From the NCBI RefSeq assembly GCF_900095735.1, contig NZ_FNLO01000011.1:62001-126000 (forward strand): DNA of 64,000 nucleotides. Direction: 5' to 3'. Under the pieces are notes generated by a model, which was not told the origin of the DNA, did not search any database, and saw only the letters and a program-made list of their open reading frames with translations. Source of the DNA: Chitinasiproducens palmae. Its GTDB lineage: Bacteria > Pseudomonadota > Gammaproteobacteria > Burkholderiales > Burkholderiaceae. This document shows positions 32,402 through 42,429 of this stretch, in pieces (positions within the stretch are counted from its first letter, which is position 1; each line of letters opens with the position of its first letter). Made by a program: the position numbers and the translations under genes.

Positions 32402-33232
32402 ATGGAACTGTCGTTCGAATTCTTTCCCCCCAAATCCGCGGACGGCATCGAGAAGCTGCGTGCAACGCGCGCGCGTCTGATGCCGCTCAAGCCGCGCTTC
32501 GTGTCCGTGACCTTCGGCGCCGGCGGTTCGACGCAACAGGGCACGCTCGACACCGTGATCGAAATCGCACGCTCCGGCGTCGAGGCGGCGCCGCATCTCT
32601 CGTGCATCGGTGCGTCGGCCGCGAGCATTGCCGCGATCCTCGGCCAGTTCCGTGAAAACGGCATCCGGCGCATCGTCGCGCTGCGCGGCGATCTGCCGTC
32701 CGGCATGGTCGAGATCGGCGAGTTCCCCTATGCCTCGGATCTGGTGCGCTTCATTCGCCGCGAGACCGGCGACTGGTTCCATATCGAGGTCGCGGCCTAT
32801 CCCGAATATCATCCGCAGGCGCGCTCTCCGCGCGACGATCTCGATAACCTCGTGCGCAAGTTCGAGGCCGGTGCGGATTCGGCGATCACGCAATACTTCT
32901 TCAACGCCGATGCATATTTCAGGCTGCGCGACGATGCCAGCCGGCGCGGCATCGCTGCGCCGATCGTGCCCGGCATCATGCCGATCACCAACTACGCGCA
33001 GCTGAGCCGTTTTTCCGCGATGTGCGGCGCGGAAGTGCCGCGCTGGATCGGCCGGCGTCTGGAATCGTTCGGCGACGACCGGGAATCGATCCGCGCGTTC
33101 GGTCTCGACGTGGTCAGCGCAATGTGCGAGCGCTTGCTCGCCGAGGGTGTGCCGGGCCTGCACTTCTACACGCTCAACGGCGCGGCGGCCACCGAGGCCG
33201 TGTGCCGGCGGCTCGGACTGGGCGCGGCGTGA
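32402..33232 (+). CDS. metF: 5,10-methylenetetrahydrofolate reductase
   Basis: FAD-dependent enzyme that makes 5-methyl-THF, the methyl donor for homocysteine remethylation. 276 residues, E. coli-like length. The N-terminus MELSFEFFPPKSADG carries the catalytic Glu of the FEFFPP motif; FVSVTFGAGGST, HLSCIGASAASIAAIL, IVALRGDLPSG and IVPGIMPITNYAQLSRF are typical. Downstream of ahcY and the small membrane protein; metF is a known member of SAH-riboswitch operons in related bacteria. Confidence 0.96.
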   Translation: MELSFEFFPPKSADGIEKLRATRARLMPLKPRFVSVTFGAGGSTQQGTLDTVIEIARSGVEAAPHLSCIGASAASIAAILGQFRENGIRRIVALRGDLPSGMVEIGEFPYASDLVRFIRRETGDWFHIEVAAYPEYHPQARSPRDDLDNLVRKFEAGADSAITQYFFNADAYFRLRDDASRRGIAAPIVPGIMPITNYAQLSRFSAMCGAEVPRWIGRRLESFGDDRESIRAFGLDVVSAMCERLLAEGVPGLHFYTLNGAAATEAVCRRLGLGAA

Positions 33233-33604
33233 TTGCTGGCTGAGCGCAGCCCCGGCGCCACCCGCCCGCCACTTGCCCGCCGACTGACGAAGCCTGACGC
33301 CCCCGGCTGCCGGGCTGGCGCGGCGCGAGGCGGCCGGCAGGATCATATGCCGCGCGCCCGAGCCACGGCGCCACAAACGCATCGTCGCCTGCGCCGACCT
33401 CCTCGTGCATGGAGCCGCCGATCGCGCGATCGATCGCAGTGTCGAACGCAGCGCCGAACGCAGCGCCGAACACAGCGCCGAACACAGCGCCGAACGCGTC
33501 GGCCGCCGAAGTGACGGCGCGCGCGTTCGCGCCGGGGACGTTATGCTTGCCTTTCGGACTGCCGAGACCACATCGGCGGGCTCTTCCCCACGACAGGAAC
33601 ATCG
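33233..33604. other. metF-dppB intergenic region
   Basis: 372 bases between metF and dppB, same strand, with a five-copy 12-bp repeat (annotated separately). I see no clear terminator or promoter and no ORF I can support. Confidence 0.5.
33437..33496. repeat. Tandem repeat, 5 x 12 bp
   Basis: Five head-to-tail copies of a 12-mer (consensus CAGCGCCGAACR): 33437, 33449, 33461, 33473 and 33485; the first copy has two changes (CAGTGTCGAACG). Non-coding, about 110 bases upstream of dppB. Confidence 0.9.
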
Positions 33605-34621
33605 ATGTTTCGATTCGCGCTGCGCCGGATCGCGATGATCGTGCCGACCTTCATCGGCGTGACGCTTCTCGCCTTTGCGCTGATCCATCTGATCCCGGGT
33701 GACCCGGTCGAGCTGATGATGGGCGAGCGCGCGCTCGACCCCGCGCAGCACGCGGCGGCGCTTCGCCAACTCGGACTCGATCGGCCGCTGCCCGCGCAAT
33801 ATGCGCACTATGTCGGCCAGGTCCTGCACGGCAACCTGGGCGCCTCGCTGATCACCAATACCAGCGTCGCCGGCGAGTTCTTCGCGCGTTTCCCGGCCAC
33901 CGTCGAGCTATCCGTGTGTGCATTGCTGTTCGCGGTCGTGGTCGGGGTGCCGGCCGGCGTCGCGGCGGCGCTGCGGCGTGGCAAGACGCTCGACCACGGC
34001 GTGATGGGTGTGGCGTTGACCGGCTACTCGATGCCGATCTTCTGGTGGGGGCTGATCCTGATCATGGTGTTCTCGGTCAGGCTCGGCATCACTCCCGTGT
34101 CGGGCCGTATTGCGTTGGAGTACGACGTGCCGGCGCGCACTGGCTTCATGCTGATCGATGCCATCTTCTCGCCCGACGAAGGCGCATGGCGCTCGGCGCT
34201 GTCGCATCTGGTGTTGCCCGCTGTCGTGCTGGGCACGATTCCGCTTGCCGTGATCGCGCGCATGACGCGCTCCGCGATGCTCGAAGTGCTGCGCGAGGAC
34301 TACATCCGGACCGCGCGTGCGAAAGGGCTGTCGCCGATCCGCGTCGTCGTGGTGCATGCGTTGCGCAACGCGTTGATTCCGGTGGTCACGGTGATCGGCC
34401 TGCAGGTCGGCACGCTGTTGGCCGGCGCGGTGCTTACCGAGACGCTGTTCTCCTGGCCGGGTATCGGCAAGTGGCTGATCGACGCGATCGGCCGGCGCGA
34501 CTACCCGGTGGTGCAGGGCGGCATCCTGCTGATCGCCTCGCTGGTCATCGTAGTCACGCTGCTGGTCGACCTGCTGTATGGCGTGCTCGACCCGCGCATT
34601 CGTCATCCGAGGTCGACATGA
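33605..34621 (+). CDS. dppB: Peptide ABC transporter permease (DppB/OppB type)
   Basis: First inner-membrane permease of a dipeptide/oligopeptide importer. 338 residues: N-terminal MFRFALRRIAMIVPTFIGVT and HLIPGDPVELM, large periplasmic loop, then the permease core with the EAA-type coupling loop (LEVLREDYIRTARAKGLSPI) and the C-terminal DLLYGVLDPRIRH. Stop overlaps the dppC start (ATGA). No substrate-binding protein gene is adjacent, so substrate is unassigned. Confidence 0.92.
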   Translation: MFRFALRRIAMIVPTFIGVTLLAFALIHLIPGDPVELMMGERALDPAQHAAALRQLGLDRPLPAQYAHYVGQVLHGNLGASLITNTSVAGEFFARFPATVELSVCALLFAVVVGVPAGVAAALRRGKTLDHGVMGVALTGYSMPIFWWGLILIMVFSVRLGITPVSGRIALEYDVPARTGFMLIDAIFSPDEGAWRSALSHLVLPAVVLGTIPLAVIARMTRSAMLEVLREDYIRTARAKGLSPIRVVVVHALRNALIPVVTVIGLQVGTLLAGAVLTETLFSWPGIGKWLIDAIGRRDYPVVQGGILLIASLVIVVTLLVDLLYGVLDPRIRHPRST

Positions 34622-35532
34622 GCGGCCCCGTCTCGCTGCCGGCCCGTGCCACGCCGTCGTCACGCCGATTGGCGTGGCAAGGCTTCTGGCGACAATTCCG
34701 CGCCAATCGCGGCGCACTATGCGCCGCCGTTGTCGTGCTGCTGCTGGTGGCCGCTGCGTTGGCGGCGCCGCTGCTCGCACCGCATGACCCGGTCGCGCAG
34801 TTCCGCGACGCGGTGCGCGTGCCGCCTGCGTGGCAGTCGGGTGGCAGCCTGCGCTTCGTGCTCGGCACCGATGAAGCGGGACGCGACATCCTTTCGCGCC
34901 TGATCCATGGCGCGCGCCTGAGCCTGCTGATCGGCCTCGTGTCGGTCGCGCTGTCGATGGTGCCCGGCATCCTGCTGGGCCTGCTCGCCGCGTTCTTCCC
35001 CCGCTGGCTGGATGCGCCGGTCAGCCGCCTGATGGATGTGCTGCTTGCGCTACCGTCCTTGCTGCTGGCCGTCGCCGTCGTTGCCGTGCTCGGCCCGGGC
35101 CTGCTCAACACGATGCTGGCCATCGGCATCGTCGGCTTGCCCGGCTATACGCGCCTGGCGCGCGCGGCGGCGACCGGCGAACTGCAGAAGGACTATGTGG
35201 TGGCGTCGCGCGTGGCCGGCGCCGGCACGGCGCGCTTGATGTTCTCGCAGGTGCTGCCGAATTGCGCGGCGCCATTGATCGTCCAGGCGACGCTGGGTTT
35301 TTCGACCGCGATTCTCGATGCGGCGGCGCTCGGCTTCCTCGGCCTGGGCGTGCAGCCGCCGCGTGCGGAGTGGGGCGCCATGCTGGCCTCGGCGCGCGAC
35401 TATATCGAAAGCGCGTGGTGGATCGTGACGATGCCGGGCCTGGCGATCCTGATCACGGTGCTTGCCATCAATCTCCTCGGCGACGGCTTGCGCGATGCGC
35501 TCGACCCGCGGCTGAAGCGGGTGGATGCATGA
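34618..35532 (+). CDS. dppC: Peptide ABC transporter permease (DppC/OppC type)
   Basis: Second permease subunit. 304 residues from the ATG at 34618, with OppC_N segment ([17 protein letters not shown]), [20 protein letters not shown], the EAA loop ([20 protein letters not shown]), and the C-terminal [13 protein letters not shown]. About six membrane segments. Coupled to dppB and dppD by four-base overlaps. Confidence 0.93.
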   Translation: MSGPVSLPARATPSSRRLAWQGFWRQFRANRGALCAAVVVLLLVAAALAAPLLAPHDPVAQFRDAVRVPPAWQSGGSLRFVLGTDEAGRDILSRLIHGARLSLLIGLVSVALSMVPGILLGLLAAFFPRWLDAPVSRLMDVLLALPSLLLAVAVVAVLGPGLLNTMLAIGIVGLPGYTRLARAAATGELQKDYVVASRVAGAGTARLMFSQVLPNCAAPLIVQATLGFSTAILDAAALGFLGLGVQPPRAEWGAMLASARDYIESAWWIVTMPGLAILITVLAINLLGDGLRDALDPRLKRVDA

Positions 35533-36779
35533 GTGCCCTGCTCGACATCGACGGCCTGTCGGTCGACTTCGACGGTTTCCCGGCCTGCCACGACGTGCGG
35601 CTGCACGTTGCCGCCGGCGAAACGCTTGGCATCGTCGGCGAGTCCGGTTCGGGGAAAAGCGTCGCCATGCTGGCAACGATGGGGCTGGTCGATGCACCGG
35701 GACGTGTCACCGCAACGCGGATCGACTTCGACGGCAGGAATCTGCTCGCGCTGCCGGCTCGCGAGCGGCGGCGGATCGTCGGCCGCGATATCGCGATGGT
35801 GTTCCAGGATGCGCAGTCCAGCTTGAATCCGAGCTACACAGTGGGCGCGCAGATCGGCGAAGTGCTCGGCACGCATCTGGGCCTGCGCGGCGCGGCGCGC
35901 CGGCGCCGTGTCGTCGAATTGCTGGAGCAGGTCGAGATACCGGACGCCGCGCGGCGGCAGCATGCGTTTCCGCATCAGTTGTCCGGCGGCATGAACCAGC
36001 GCGTGATGATCGCGATGGCGATCGCGTGCGAGCCGCGCCTGCTGATTGCCGACGAGCCGACCACCGCGCTCGACGTGACGATCCAGGCGCAGATTCTTGC
36101 GCTGCTGCGCCGCCTGCAGCGCGAACGCGGCATGGCGTTGATCCTGATCTCGCACGATCTGGCGGTGGTCGCCGAAACGGCCGACCGGGTCGCCGTCATG
36201 TATGCGGGCGAGGTTGTCGAGCACAACGCGGTGCCGACGCTGTTCGACGCACCGCATCATCCCTATACCGCTGCCTTGCTCGCCGCCATCCCGGCGCGCA
36301 GCCACGGCAATGCGCGGCTCGCGGCGCTGCCGGGCGTCGTGCCGGGCCGCGACGACCGCCCGCCCGGCTGCCTGTTCGAGCCGCGCTGTGCACATGCGGT
36401 AGCCGCCTGCCGCGCCGCCCGACCGGCGCTGCTCGCGCCGCCCGTCCAGCGCAGGCTGCCGAGCGACTCGCCAGCCGGACTGGCGACCGCATCGACGCCG
36501 GCCCCGACAGCTGGACGCGGTGCGCCGGACGACCGCGTCGGGCAGGCGGCGTGCGCTGTCGTCACGGTGGCTCAGGCGCGCGATCGGACGTACGGCGAGG
36601 CGCCGTCCTCGCGCGCGCTGACCATGCTGGCGGAGCGTGCCCAGGGTGCGTTGGTCCGCTGCATCAAGCCGCTCAATCTCGACGTCGCGGACGCCAATGA
36701 TCACGATCTGCACGCGGCGTCCGTCGTCGCTGCGCGGCCGGGCGCGGCCGCCGACGAGCTGCCGGGGGACTTTCGATGA
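35529..36779 (+). CDS. dppD: Peptide ABC transporter ATPase (DppD type) with C-terminal extension
   Basis: ATP-binding subunit. 416 residues from the ATG at 35529: Walker [10 protein letters not shown]-loop [16 protein letters not shown], signature LSGGMNQRV, Walker [14 protein letters not shown]-loop ISHD. The oligopeptide-transporter Cys domain ([20 protein letters not shown]) ends near residue 305, where family members usually stop soon after. Here about 100 more residues follow (Ala-rich with [32 protein letters not shown]), with no domain I recognise. Stop overlaps the next ATG. Confidence 0.92.
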   Translation: MSALLDIDGLSVDFDGFPACHDVRLHVAAGETLGIVGESGSGKSVAMLATMGLVDAPGRVTATRIDFDGRNLLALPARERRRIVGRDIAMVFQDAQSSLNPSYTVGAQIGEVLGTHLGLRGAARRRRVVELLEQVEIPDAARRQHAFPHQLSGGMNQRVMIAMAIACEPRLLIADEPTTALDVTIQAQILALLRRLQRERGMALILISHDLAVVAETADRVAVMYAGEVVEHNAVPTLFDAPHHPYTAALLAAIPARSHGNARLAALPGVVPGRDDRPPGCLFEPRCAHAVAACRAARPALLAPPVQRRLPSDSPAGLATASTPAPTAGRGAPDDRVGQAACAVVTVAQARDRTYGEAPSSRALTMLAERAQGALVRCIKPLNLDVADANDHDLHAASVVAARPGAAADELPGDFR

Positions 36780-37846
36780 GTGGCACCACTGCCGTTGGCG
36801 GCACCATTCCGAGCGCTGCACGCACGGGCCCGGACGCATCGGGCGAAGCGGGTGCGCCGCGCAGGGACGTGCTGGTCGCGCATCATCTGTCGAAAGCCTA
36901 CCCGGTGCGTCGCGGGCTGTTCTCGCGCGGCGTGGTCCAGGCGCTCAACGATGTGTCGCTGTCGGTCGCGGCCGGCTCGACGCTCGGTGTGGTCGGCGAG
37001 TCCGGCTGCGGCAAGTCCACGCTCGCACGGCAACTGACGCTGATCGAAACGCCGAGCGCCGGCGAGTTGTTCATCGAGGGGCAGCGGCTCGATGCGTCGC
37101 TCGACCGGCATGCGCGCGCCGCGCTGCGCCGTCGCGTGCAGATGGTGTTTCAGAATCCGCTCGCGTCGTTGAACCCGCGCAAGACGGTCGAGCAGATACT
37201 GGCCGAGCCGCTGGCGATCAATACCACGCTCGACGGCGCCGCACGGCGCGCACGAGTGGCCGCGATGCTCGAACAGGTCGGCTTGCGTCCGGAACACGCG
37301 CAACGCTATCCGCACATGTTTTCGGGAGGACAACGCCAGCGCGTCGCCATTGCGCGCGCGATGATCCTCGAACCCGCGTTGATCGTCGCCGACGAACCGG
37401 TATCGGCACTCGATGTGTCGATACAGGCTCAGGTCCTGAACCTGTTCCGTGACCTGCAGCAGCGTTTCGGCACCAGTTATGTGTTCATCACGCACAACCT
37501 CGACGTCGTCTCGTATCTGGCCGATCGCGTGATGGTGATGTATCTCGGGCGCGTGGTCGAAAGCGGCGACACGGCGACGCTGTTCGCTCGGCCGCGGCAT
37601 CCCTACACGCAGGTGCTGATGGCCGCGACGCCATCGCTGTCGCGCAGTCGCCGGGATGCGGAGGCGACGCACGCGCCATTGCCGGGCGAGCCGCCGTCGC
37701 CGTTGGAGCCGCCGCCCGGCTGTCCGTTTCACCGTCGCTGCGCCTGGGCGGTGCCACGCTGCGTGAGCGAAGTGCCGCCATTGCGCGAAGTCGACGGCCG
37801 CACGGTGGCCTGCCATCGTGCGGAGGAAACCGTTCGGCTGGGCTGA
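36776..37846 (+). CDS. dppF: Peptide ABC transporter ATPase (DppF/OppF type)
   Basis: Second ATPase of the importer. 356 residues: an N-terminal ~30-residue Ala/Gly-rich segment, then [20 protein letters not shown], Walker [11 protein letters not shown]-loop [15 protein letters not shown], signature FSGGQRQRV, Walker [14 protein letters not shown]-loop ITHN, and the C-terminal Cys domain ([17 protein letters not shown]). Four tightly overlapping genes dppB-C-D-F form one operon. Confidence 0.94.
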   Translation: MSGTTAVGGTIPSAARTGPDASGEAGAPRRDVLVAHHLSKAYPVRRGLFSRGVVQALNDVSLSVAAGSTLGVVGESGCGKSTLARQLTLIETPSAGELFIEGQRLDASLDRHARAALRRRVQMVFQNPLASLNPRKTVEQILAEPLAINTTLDGAARRARVAAMLEQVGLRPEHAQRYPHMFSGGQRQRVAIARAMILEPALIVADEPVSALDVSIQAQVLNLFRDLQQRFGTSYVFITHNLDVVSYLADRVMVMYLGRVVESGDTATLFARPRHPYTQVLMAATPSLSRSRRDAEATHAPLPGEPPSPLEPPPGCPFHRRCAWAVPRCVSEVPPLREVDGRTVACHRAEETVRLG

Positions 37847-38158
37847 ACGGCGCAGAGGCGACGCAACGGCGGACATGTCACCAAGCGCATCGTTGTGTTG
37901 TATGCGCGCAACGCCCGATCCTGTTAATCTGGCCTGCGCGGTCCACGTCCAGGCCGCAACGCCGCTGCGCCGCGTCCGGCCGCCGGCCCGCTCGGCCACC
38001 TTGCGGTCGCAGCCTGGGCTCTCGGCCGACAGCAGGGCGGTTTCCGCCAACCCTCGCTCGACCAAGCCGTTGTCCGTCCTCCGTCCGTCCGCTCTGCCCC
38101 GGCTTTCGCTCGTGCAGCCCATTCGGCTCCGGTGCCCATTGTCGGCATTGAGAAGCCG
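37847..38158. other. dppF-TraB/GumN gap
   Basis: 312 bases, same strand on both sides. GC-rich; I see no gene, terminator or convincing promoter. Confidence 0.5.
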
Positions 38159-39232
38159 ATGAGCGGCCCGTCGATGCTCGCTGGTGGCCGGCGCGCGCGT
38201 GCGCTGCTGCTGGCCGCCCTGGTCGGATGGACAGGTGGCGTGCCGGCCGCGGACGCGCAACCGCCGCACCGCGCCGTCTCGCCGCGCCGACCGGTGGCGG
38301 TGCAGCCGGGAAACGGCGGTCGTACGCAAACGCTCCCGTCGGCACAGTGGTTCGGCTATCGCGTGCCGCCGGCGGCGCTGCCGCGCGGTCAACGGATGGC
38401 GCCGGCGCCCCGCTTGCCGTTCTACGTGGCACGCAAGGGCCAGACGACGATCTATGTGCTGGGTACCCTGCATGCGGGCGAGGCACGCGACTTCCCGGTC
38501 GAGCATCCGTTCCGGCCGGCGATCCAGGCCGCGCTCAACCGCTCGGCGCTGGTCGCCTTCGAGCTGTCGCCCGACGACCTGATCAGTTCGGAGGCTGTCG
38601 TGCGCAAGGCCGGCTTCTGCCCCGATGCGTGCCTGTCGCGCCTGGCGACGCCCGCGCTCTACGCACGCGTGATGAGCCGGCTGCAGGGCAACCGCGCCGC
38701 GCAACAAGCGGTGCGGCGCATGCGGCCCTGGTTCGCGGCGCTGATGCTGGAAACCTACGATTCGATGTCCAGCGGACTGCAGACCGAGTTCGGCGCCGAG
38801 GCGCAGATCGAGAATGCCTATCTGAAAGGGCGCGTCGTTGGTCTGGAAACGTTGCGTGAGCAGGTGGACGCATTCGCGACGCTCGACCTGCCGTCGCAAC
38901 GCGAGATGCTGGCGCAGAACCTGGCGCAGAAACCGACGGAGAACGCCGCCGATCTGCGCCGGCTGCACGCGCTGTGGCGCGCGGGCGACGCCGACGCGCT
39001 CGCGGCGTGGCAGGCGGCGAAAACCGCCAAGCTGACGCGCGACCGGACGCTGGCCGCCCGCATCGAAGATCAGACCGTGTATCGGCGCAACCGCCGCTTC
39101 GTCGTGCGCGCGCTGCAGCGCGCAAGCCCGCGCGATCCCATTTTCGTTGCGGTCGGCGTCCTGCATCTGGGCGGGCCGCACGGCGTGCTGGCGATGTTGC
39201 GAAGCTTCGGCTACAAGGTCAGCCCTGCCTGA
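38159..39232 (+). CDS. TraB/GumN family exported protein
   Basis: Member of the TraB/GumN (Tiki-like) family of putative metal-dependent hydrolases; role in this genome unknown. 357 residues from the ATG at 38159 (a GTG at 38132 and ATG at 38174 are alternatives). Signal peptide ALLLAALVGWTGGVPAADA. The family's two GxxH motifs are present: YVLGTLHAGE near residue 100 and FVAVGVLHLGGPHGVL near the end. Stands alone between the dpp operon and fau, convergent with fau. Confidence 0.87.
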   Translation: MSGPSMLAGGRRARALLLAALVGWTGGVPAADAQPPHRAVSPRRPVAVQPGNGGRTQTLPSAQWFGYRVPPAALPRGQRMAPAPRLPFYVARKGQTTIYVLGTLHAGEARDFPVEHPFRPAIQAALNRSALVAFELSPDDLISSEAVVRKAGFCPDACLSRLATPALYARVMSRLQGNRAAQQAVRRMRPWFAALMLETYDSMSSGLQTEFGAEAQIENAYLKGRVVGLETLREQVDAFATLDLPSQREMLAQNLAQKPTENAADLRRLHALWRAGDADALAAWQAAKTAKLTRDRTLAARIEDQTVYRRNRRFVVRALQRASPRDPIFVAVGVLHLGGPHGVLAMLRSFGYKVSPA

Positions 39233-39478
39233 TCTGCCCGCCGGTGCGGCGGTCACGCGCGGTGCCGTAGCTGGTCGCACGACGCCGCGGCGGACATCGG
39301 CGCGCGGCGCGCCCCGTTTGGCAAGCCGCTGGCGCCGAGCTCGACGCGTGCGCGGCCGGGCGGCGACCGCACGCGTCGCCCGCCACCAGCCCCGGTCATG
39401 GTCAGCCGTCATCCTTGCAGTCAGCGTCGTGATCGCCGCCGGGCCGCCTCGCCGTGCCGAGCACGGCGTCTCGATGCA

Positions 39479-40123
39479 TCAATCGTCCGGGAGCGTGCGC
39501 GATTCCGTCAGCACGATGTCGAGCGGGATGTCATGCGCTTCGCCGGGCAGCGCTTCGACCTCGGTGCGGTCGAACGCAATGCCGACGGTCAGCGGACGCG
39601 GACTCAGCGCCGCAAGCGTGCGGTCGTAGAAGCCGCCTCCGTAACCAAGCCGGAAGCGGCGCGCGTCAAAGCCGACACATGGGATCAACAAGAGATCGGG
39701 CGTGACCGTCACCGCATCGGCAGGAACCGGGATGCGGTAGCGCCCGAGTGTCATCGGACTGTCGTGGTGCCAGCGATGAAAGGCCAGCGGCGCGTCGGCA
39801 CGCGTGACCACGGGCAGAGCCGCGCTGGCGGTCGAATACGCGGCAAGCCAGGCAGCGATCGTCTCGCGCGCATCGAATTCGCCGGCAAGCGGCCAGTAGA
39901 ACGCCACGCAGCGCGGTGCGCGCGCCTCCAGCAGCGCGTACAGACGGTGCGCGAGATGCGTGTCATGCGCGCCGGCCTGTTGGCGGACCGCCAGCAGTGC
40001 GGTACGAAGGGCGCGCTTGTCGAGTTTCGCGTCGGCGTCTGCCGCTGTTTCGACCGAACCGACGGCGTCGGACACGTCCTTGCTCGAGGCTGCGGCAGCG
40101 GCGCTTTCATGGTCCACTTTCAT
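39479..40123 (-). CDS. fau: 5-formyltetrahydrofolate cyclo-ligase
   Basis: Converts 5-formyl-THF to 5,10-methenyl-THF, returning it to the active folate pool. About 214 residues from the ATG at 40123; the frame extends to an ATG at 40156. Core motifs: KLDKRALRTALLAVRQQ, VAFYWPLAGEFD, LIPCVGFDARRFRLGYGGG and GGGFYDRTL. The first ~35 residues are Ala/Ser/Asp-rich and not conserved. A perfect 13-base duplication covers the start codon (annotated separately). Divergent from slt. Confidence 0.92.
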   Translation of the reverse strand: MKVDHESAAAAASSKDVSDAVGSVETAADADAKLDKRALRTALLAVRQQAGAHDTHLAHRLYALLEARAPRCVAFYWPLAGEFDARETIAAWLAAYSTASAALPVVTRADAPLAFHRWHHDSPMTLGRYRIPVPADAVTVTPDLLLIPCVGFDARRFRLGYGGGFYDRTLAALSPRPLTVGIAFDRTEVEALPGEAHDIPLDIVLTESRTLPDD

Positions 40124-40130
40124 GGTCCAC
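40105..40130. repeat. 13-bp tandem duplication over the fau start
   Basis: TTTCATGGTCCAC occurs twice back to back (40105-40117, 40118-40130). On the minus strand each copy carries an ATG (40110 and 40123). Since 13 is not a multiple of three, only the ATG at 40123 is in the enzyme's frame; the one at 40110 opens a different frame. Confidence 0.9.
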
Positions 40131-40443
40131 CTCAAGCACGCGGTCGATTCGAGCATCGTCCGTTCGAGCTGCGTTCGACGGCGCGATGCCGACGCTTTCT
40201 GCCTCGTTGGCGGTCGCGCTGCGGTCCACCCGCGATGCGCTGGCCGCGGCGGACGCCCATGCTATCCTGTTTCTCATCCCGAAAATCCGCGATGCGCCGG
40301 CGCTGGTCGCCCGGCGAGCCGGTTTGTGTCTTGCGCTGTAGCTGCCCGCTGCACCGATCGCGCACGCTCCGCCTGCCTTGTGACGGATCGTAGGGATGGG
40401 GCAGGGCCGCCGGGCCCGACAGAGACAACAAGATCGAGGAAAT

Positions 40444-42408
40444 ATGGGACAAAACAGCCGGGCCGGTGGTCGAGTATATCGCGCATGTCTGCTGGCCGGC
40501 GCGTTGCTGGCCAGCGTGGCCGGCCTCGGCGGCAGTGCGTTCGCACAAGGTGTCGGCGCGAGTGACGATCAGACCTTCGTGAGCCTGCGCGAAGCGGCGC
40601 GCCGCAACGATGCGCCGCTGGCTCAGACGCTTGCCGCGCGGCTGGTGGACTATCCGGCGCCCAGCTACGTCGAGTACTTCACGATCAAGCCGCAGATGTT
40701 CGACGCGAGCGGGCGGGCGCGCGTCGATGTCCCAGACGAACAGATCCGCAGCTTCCTCTCCCGCTACGACGGCACCGCGATCGCCGATCGTCTGCGCAAC
40801 GACTATCTCGTCGTGCTGGGTGCGCGCCGCGACTGGCGCACGTTCCAGCAGGAGTATCCACGCTTCGCACTCGACGACGACACGCAGGTCAAGTGCTATG
40901 CCCTCGAGGCGCGCGCCGCAAGCGGCCAGCAGGTGGCCGACGACGCGCGCCGTCTGCTGGTCGATCCGCGCTGGTATGGCGACGGCTGCGTCGACCTGAT
41001 CGCCGCACTGGCCGACTACCGCCAGTTCGGGCCGGCCGACGTCTGGGATCAGGTCCGGCTCGCGTACGAAGGCAACTACACGTCGCTCGGCTCGCGCATC
41101 GCGGATGCGCTCGGGCCGGCGCGTCCCGACAATGCGCTGTTGTCGATGGCGTCGAGCCGGCCGCCGTTGCTGCTGGCGCGGCAGATCGTCAGCGACACGA
41201 TGCGGCAGGTTGCGCTGCTCGCCGTCACGCGCATGGCCGCCAACGACCCGGATCAGGCCGCGCAGCAGTTCGCGTCGATCCAGATGAACTTCTCGCCGGA
41301 AGACCGTGCGACCGCGTGGGGCACGATCGGTTACCGGGCCGCGTTGAAGCGTTCGCCGCAGGCGCTCGACTACTACCGCCTGTCGGTCAACGGGCGGCTG
41401 TCGCAGCCGGCGCAGGAATGGCGCGTACGCAGCGCGCTGCTGGCGCAGGACTGGCCGACGGTGCGCTGGGCGATCGAGAGCATGTCGCCCGAACTGCGCG
41501 AACAACCTGCCTGGCTGTACTGGCATGGCCGCGCTCTGGCCAAGACAGGCAACGTCGCAGCCGCCAATCAGGATTTCGCGCGCGTCGCGGATCGCTTCGA
41601 CTTCTACGGACAGTTGGCCACCGAGGCGTTGGGCCGTCCGGTCACCGTGCCGCCGCGCACCACGGTCAGCGACGCCGACGTGCAGCGCATGGCCGGCAAT
41701 CCGGGCTTCCAGCTGGCGCAGCGCTTCTACACGCTGAATCTGCGGCTGGAAGGCAATCGCGAATGGAACTGGCAGCTGCGCGGCATGAACGACCGGCAGT
41801 TGATCGCCGCGGCGCGCTACGCCGAGCGCATCCAGTTGCTCGACCGCACGGTGAATACTGCGGACCGCACGAAGGGCGAGCATGATTTCACGCTGCGCTA
41901 TCTGGCGCCGTTCCGCGATACCGTGGCGCGGTATTCGCGGCAGACCGACCTCGACGACGAATGGGCGTATGGACTGATTCGTCAGGAGTCGCGCTTCATC
42001 CTGAGCGCTCGTTCGGGCGTTGGCGCGTCGGGTCTGATGCAGTTGATGCCGGGCACCGCCGACCTGGTCGCGCGCAAGCTCGGCCTGGGCAAGCTGTCGC
42101 GCGCGCAGGTCAACGAGCTCGATACCAATATTCAGCTCGGCACCGCCTATCTCGCGATGATCTATGATCAGTTCGATCGTTCGCCAGTGCTCGCGACCGC
42201 CGGCTACAACGCGGGCCCGGGACGGTCGCGCCAGTGGCGCAGCACGCTGACCCAGCCGGTCGAAGGCGCAATCTTCGCCGAGTCGATCCCGTTCACCGAA
42301 ACGCGCGACTACGTGAAGAACGTGCTGTCGAACACCGTCTACTACGGCGTGCTGTTCGAGGGCCGGCCGCAATCCCTGACCAGCCGGCTCGGCGTGATCT
42401 CGCCCTGA
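40444..42408 (+). CDS. slt: Soluble lytic murein transglycosylase (Slt70 type)
   Basis: Periplasmic enzyme that cleaves peptidoglycan to 1,6-anhydromuropeptides, the substrates of AmpG recycling. 654 residues from the ATG at 40444 with GAGGAAA upstream. Signal peptide ACLLAGALLASVAGLGGSAFA. A long alpha-superhelical U/L domain (to ~residue 480), then the C-terminal goose-lysozyme-like domain with catalytic Glu515 in LIRQESRFILSARSGVGASG, LMQLMPGTA and TAGYNAGPGRSRQW. Divergent from fau. Confidence 0.94.
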   Translation: MGQNSRAGGRVYRACLLAGALLASVAGLGGSAFAQGVGASDDQTFVSLREAARRNDAPLAQTLAARLVDYPAPSYVEYFTIKPQMFDASGRARVDVPDEQIRSFLSRYDGTAIADRLRNDYLVVLGARRDWRTFQQEYPRFALDDDTQVKCYALEARAASGQQVADDARRLLVDPRWYGDGCVDLIAALADYRQFGPADVWDQVRLAYEGNYTSLGSRIADALGPARPDNALLSMASSRPPLLLARQIVSDTMRQVALLAVTRMAANDPDQAAQQFASIQMNFSPEDRATAWGTIGYRAALKRSPQALDYYRLSVNGRLSQPAQEWRVRSALLAQDWPTVRWAIESMSPELREQPAWLYWHGRALAKTGNVAAANQDFARVADRFDFYGQLATEALGRPVTVPPRTTVSDADVQRMAGNPGFQLAQRFYTLNLRLEGNREWNWQLRGMNDRQLIAAARYAERIQLLDRTVNTADRTKGEHDFTLRYLAPFRDTVARYSRQTDLDDEWAYGLIRQESRFILSARSGVGASGLMQLMPGTADLVARKLGLGKLSRAQVNELDTNIQLGTAYLAMIYDQFDRSPVLATAGYNAGPGRSRQWRSTLTQPVEGAIFAESIPFTETRDYVKNVLSNTVYYGVLFEGRPQSLTSRLGVISP

Positions 42409-42429
42409 GCCGGCGGTACGCGTCGGCAC

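Noticed and set aside
39233-39478. 6S RNA next to the 5-formyl-THF cyclo-ligase gene, as in many gammaproteobacteria
   Set aside because: The gap shows no long rod-like self-complementary structure with an open central bubble.
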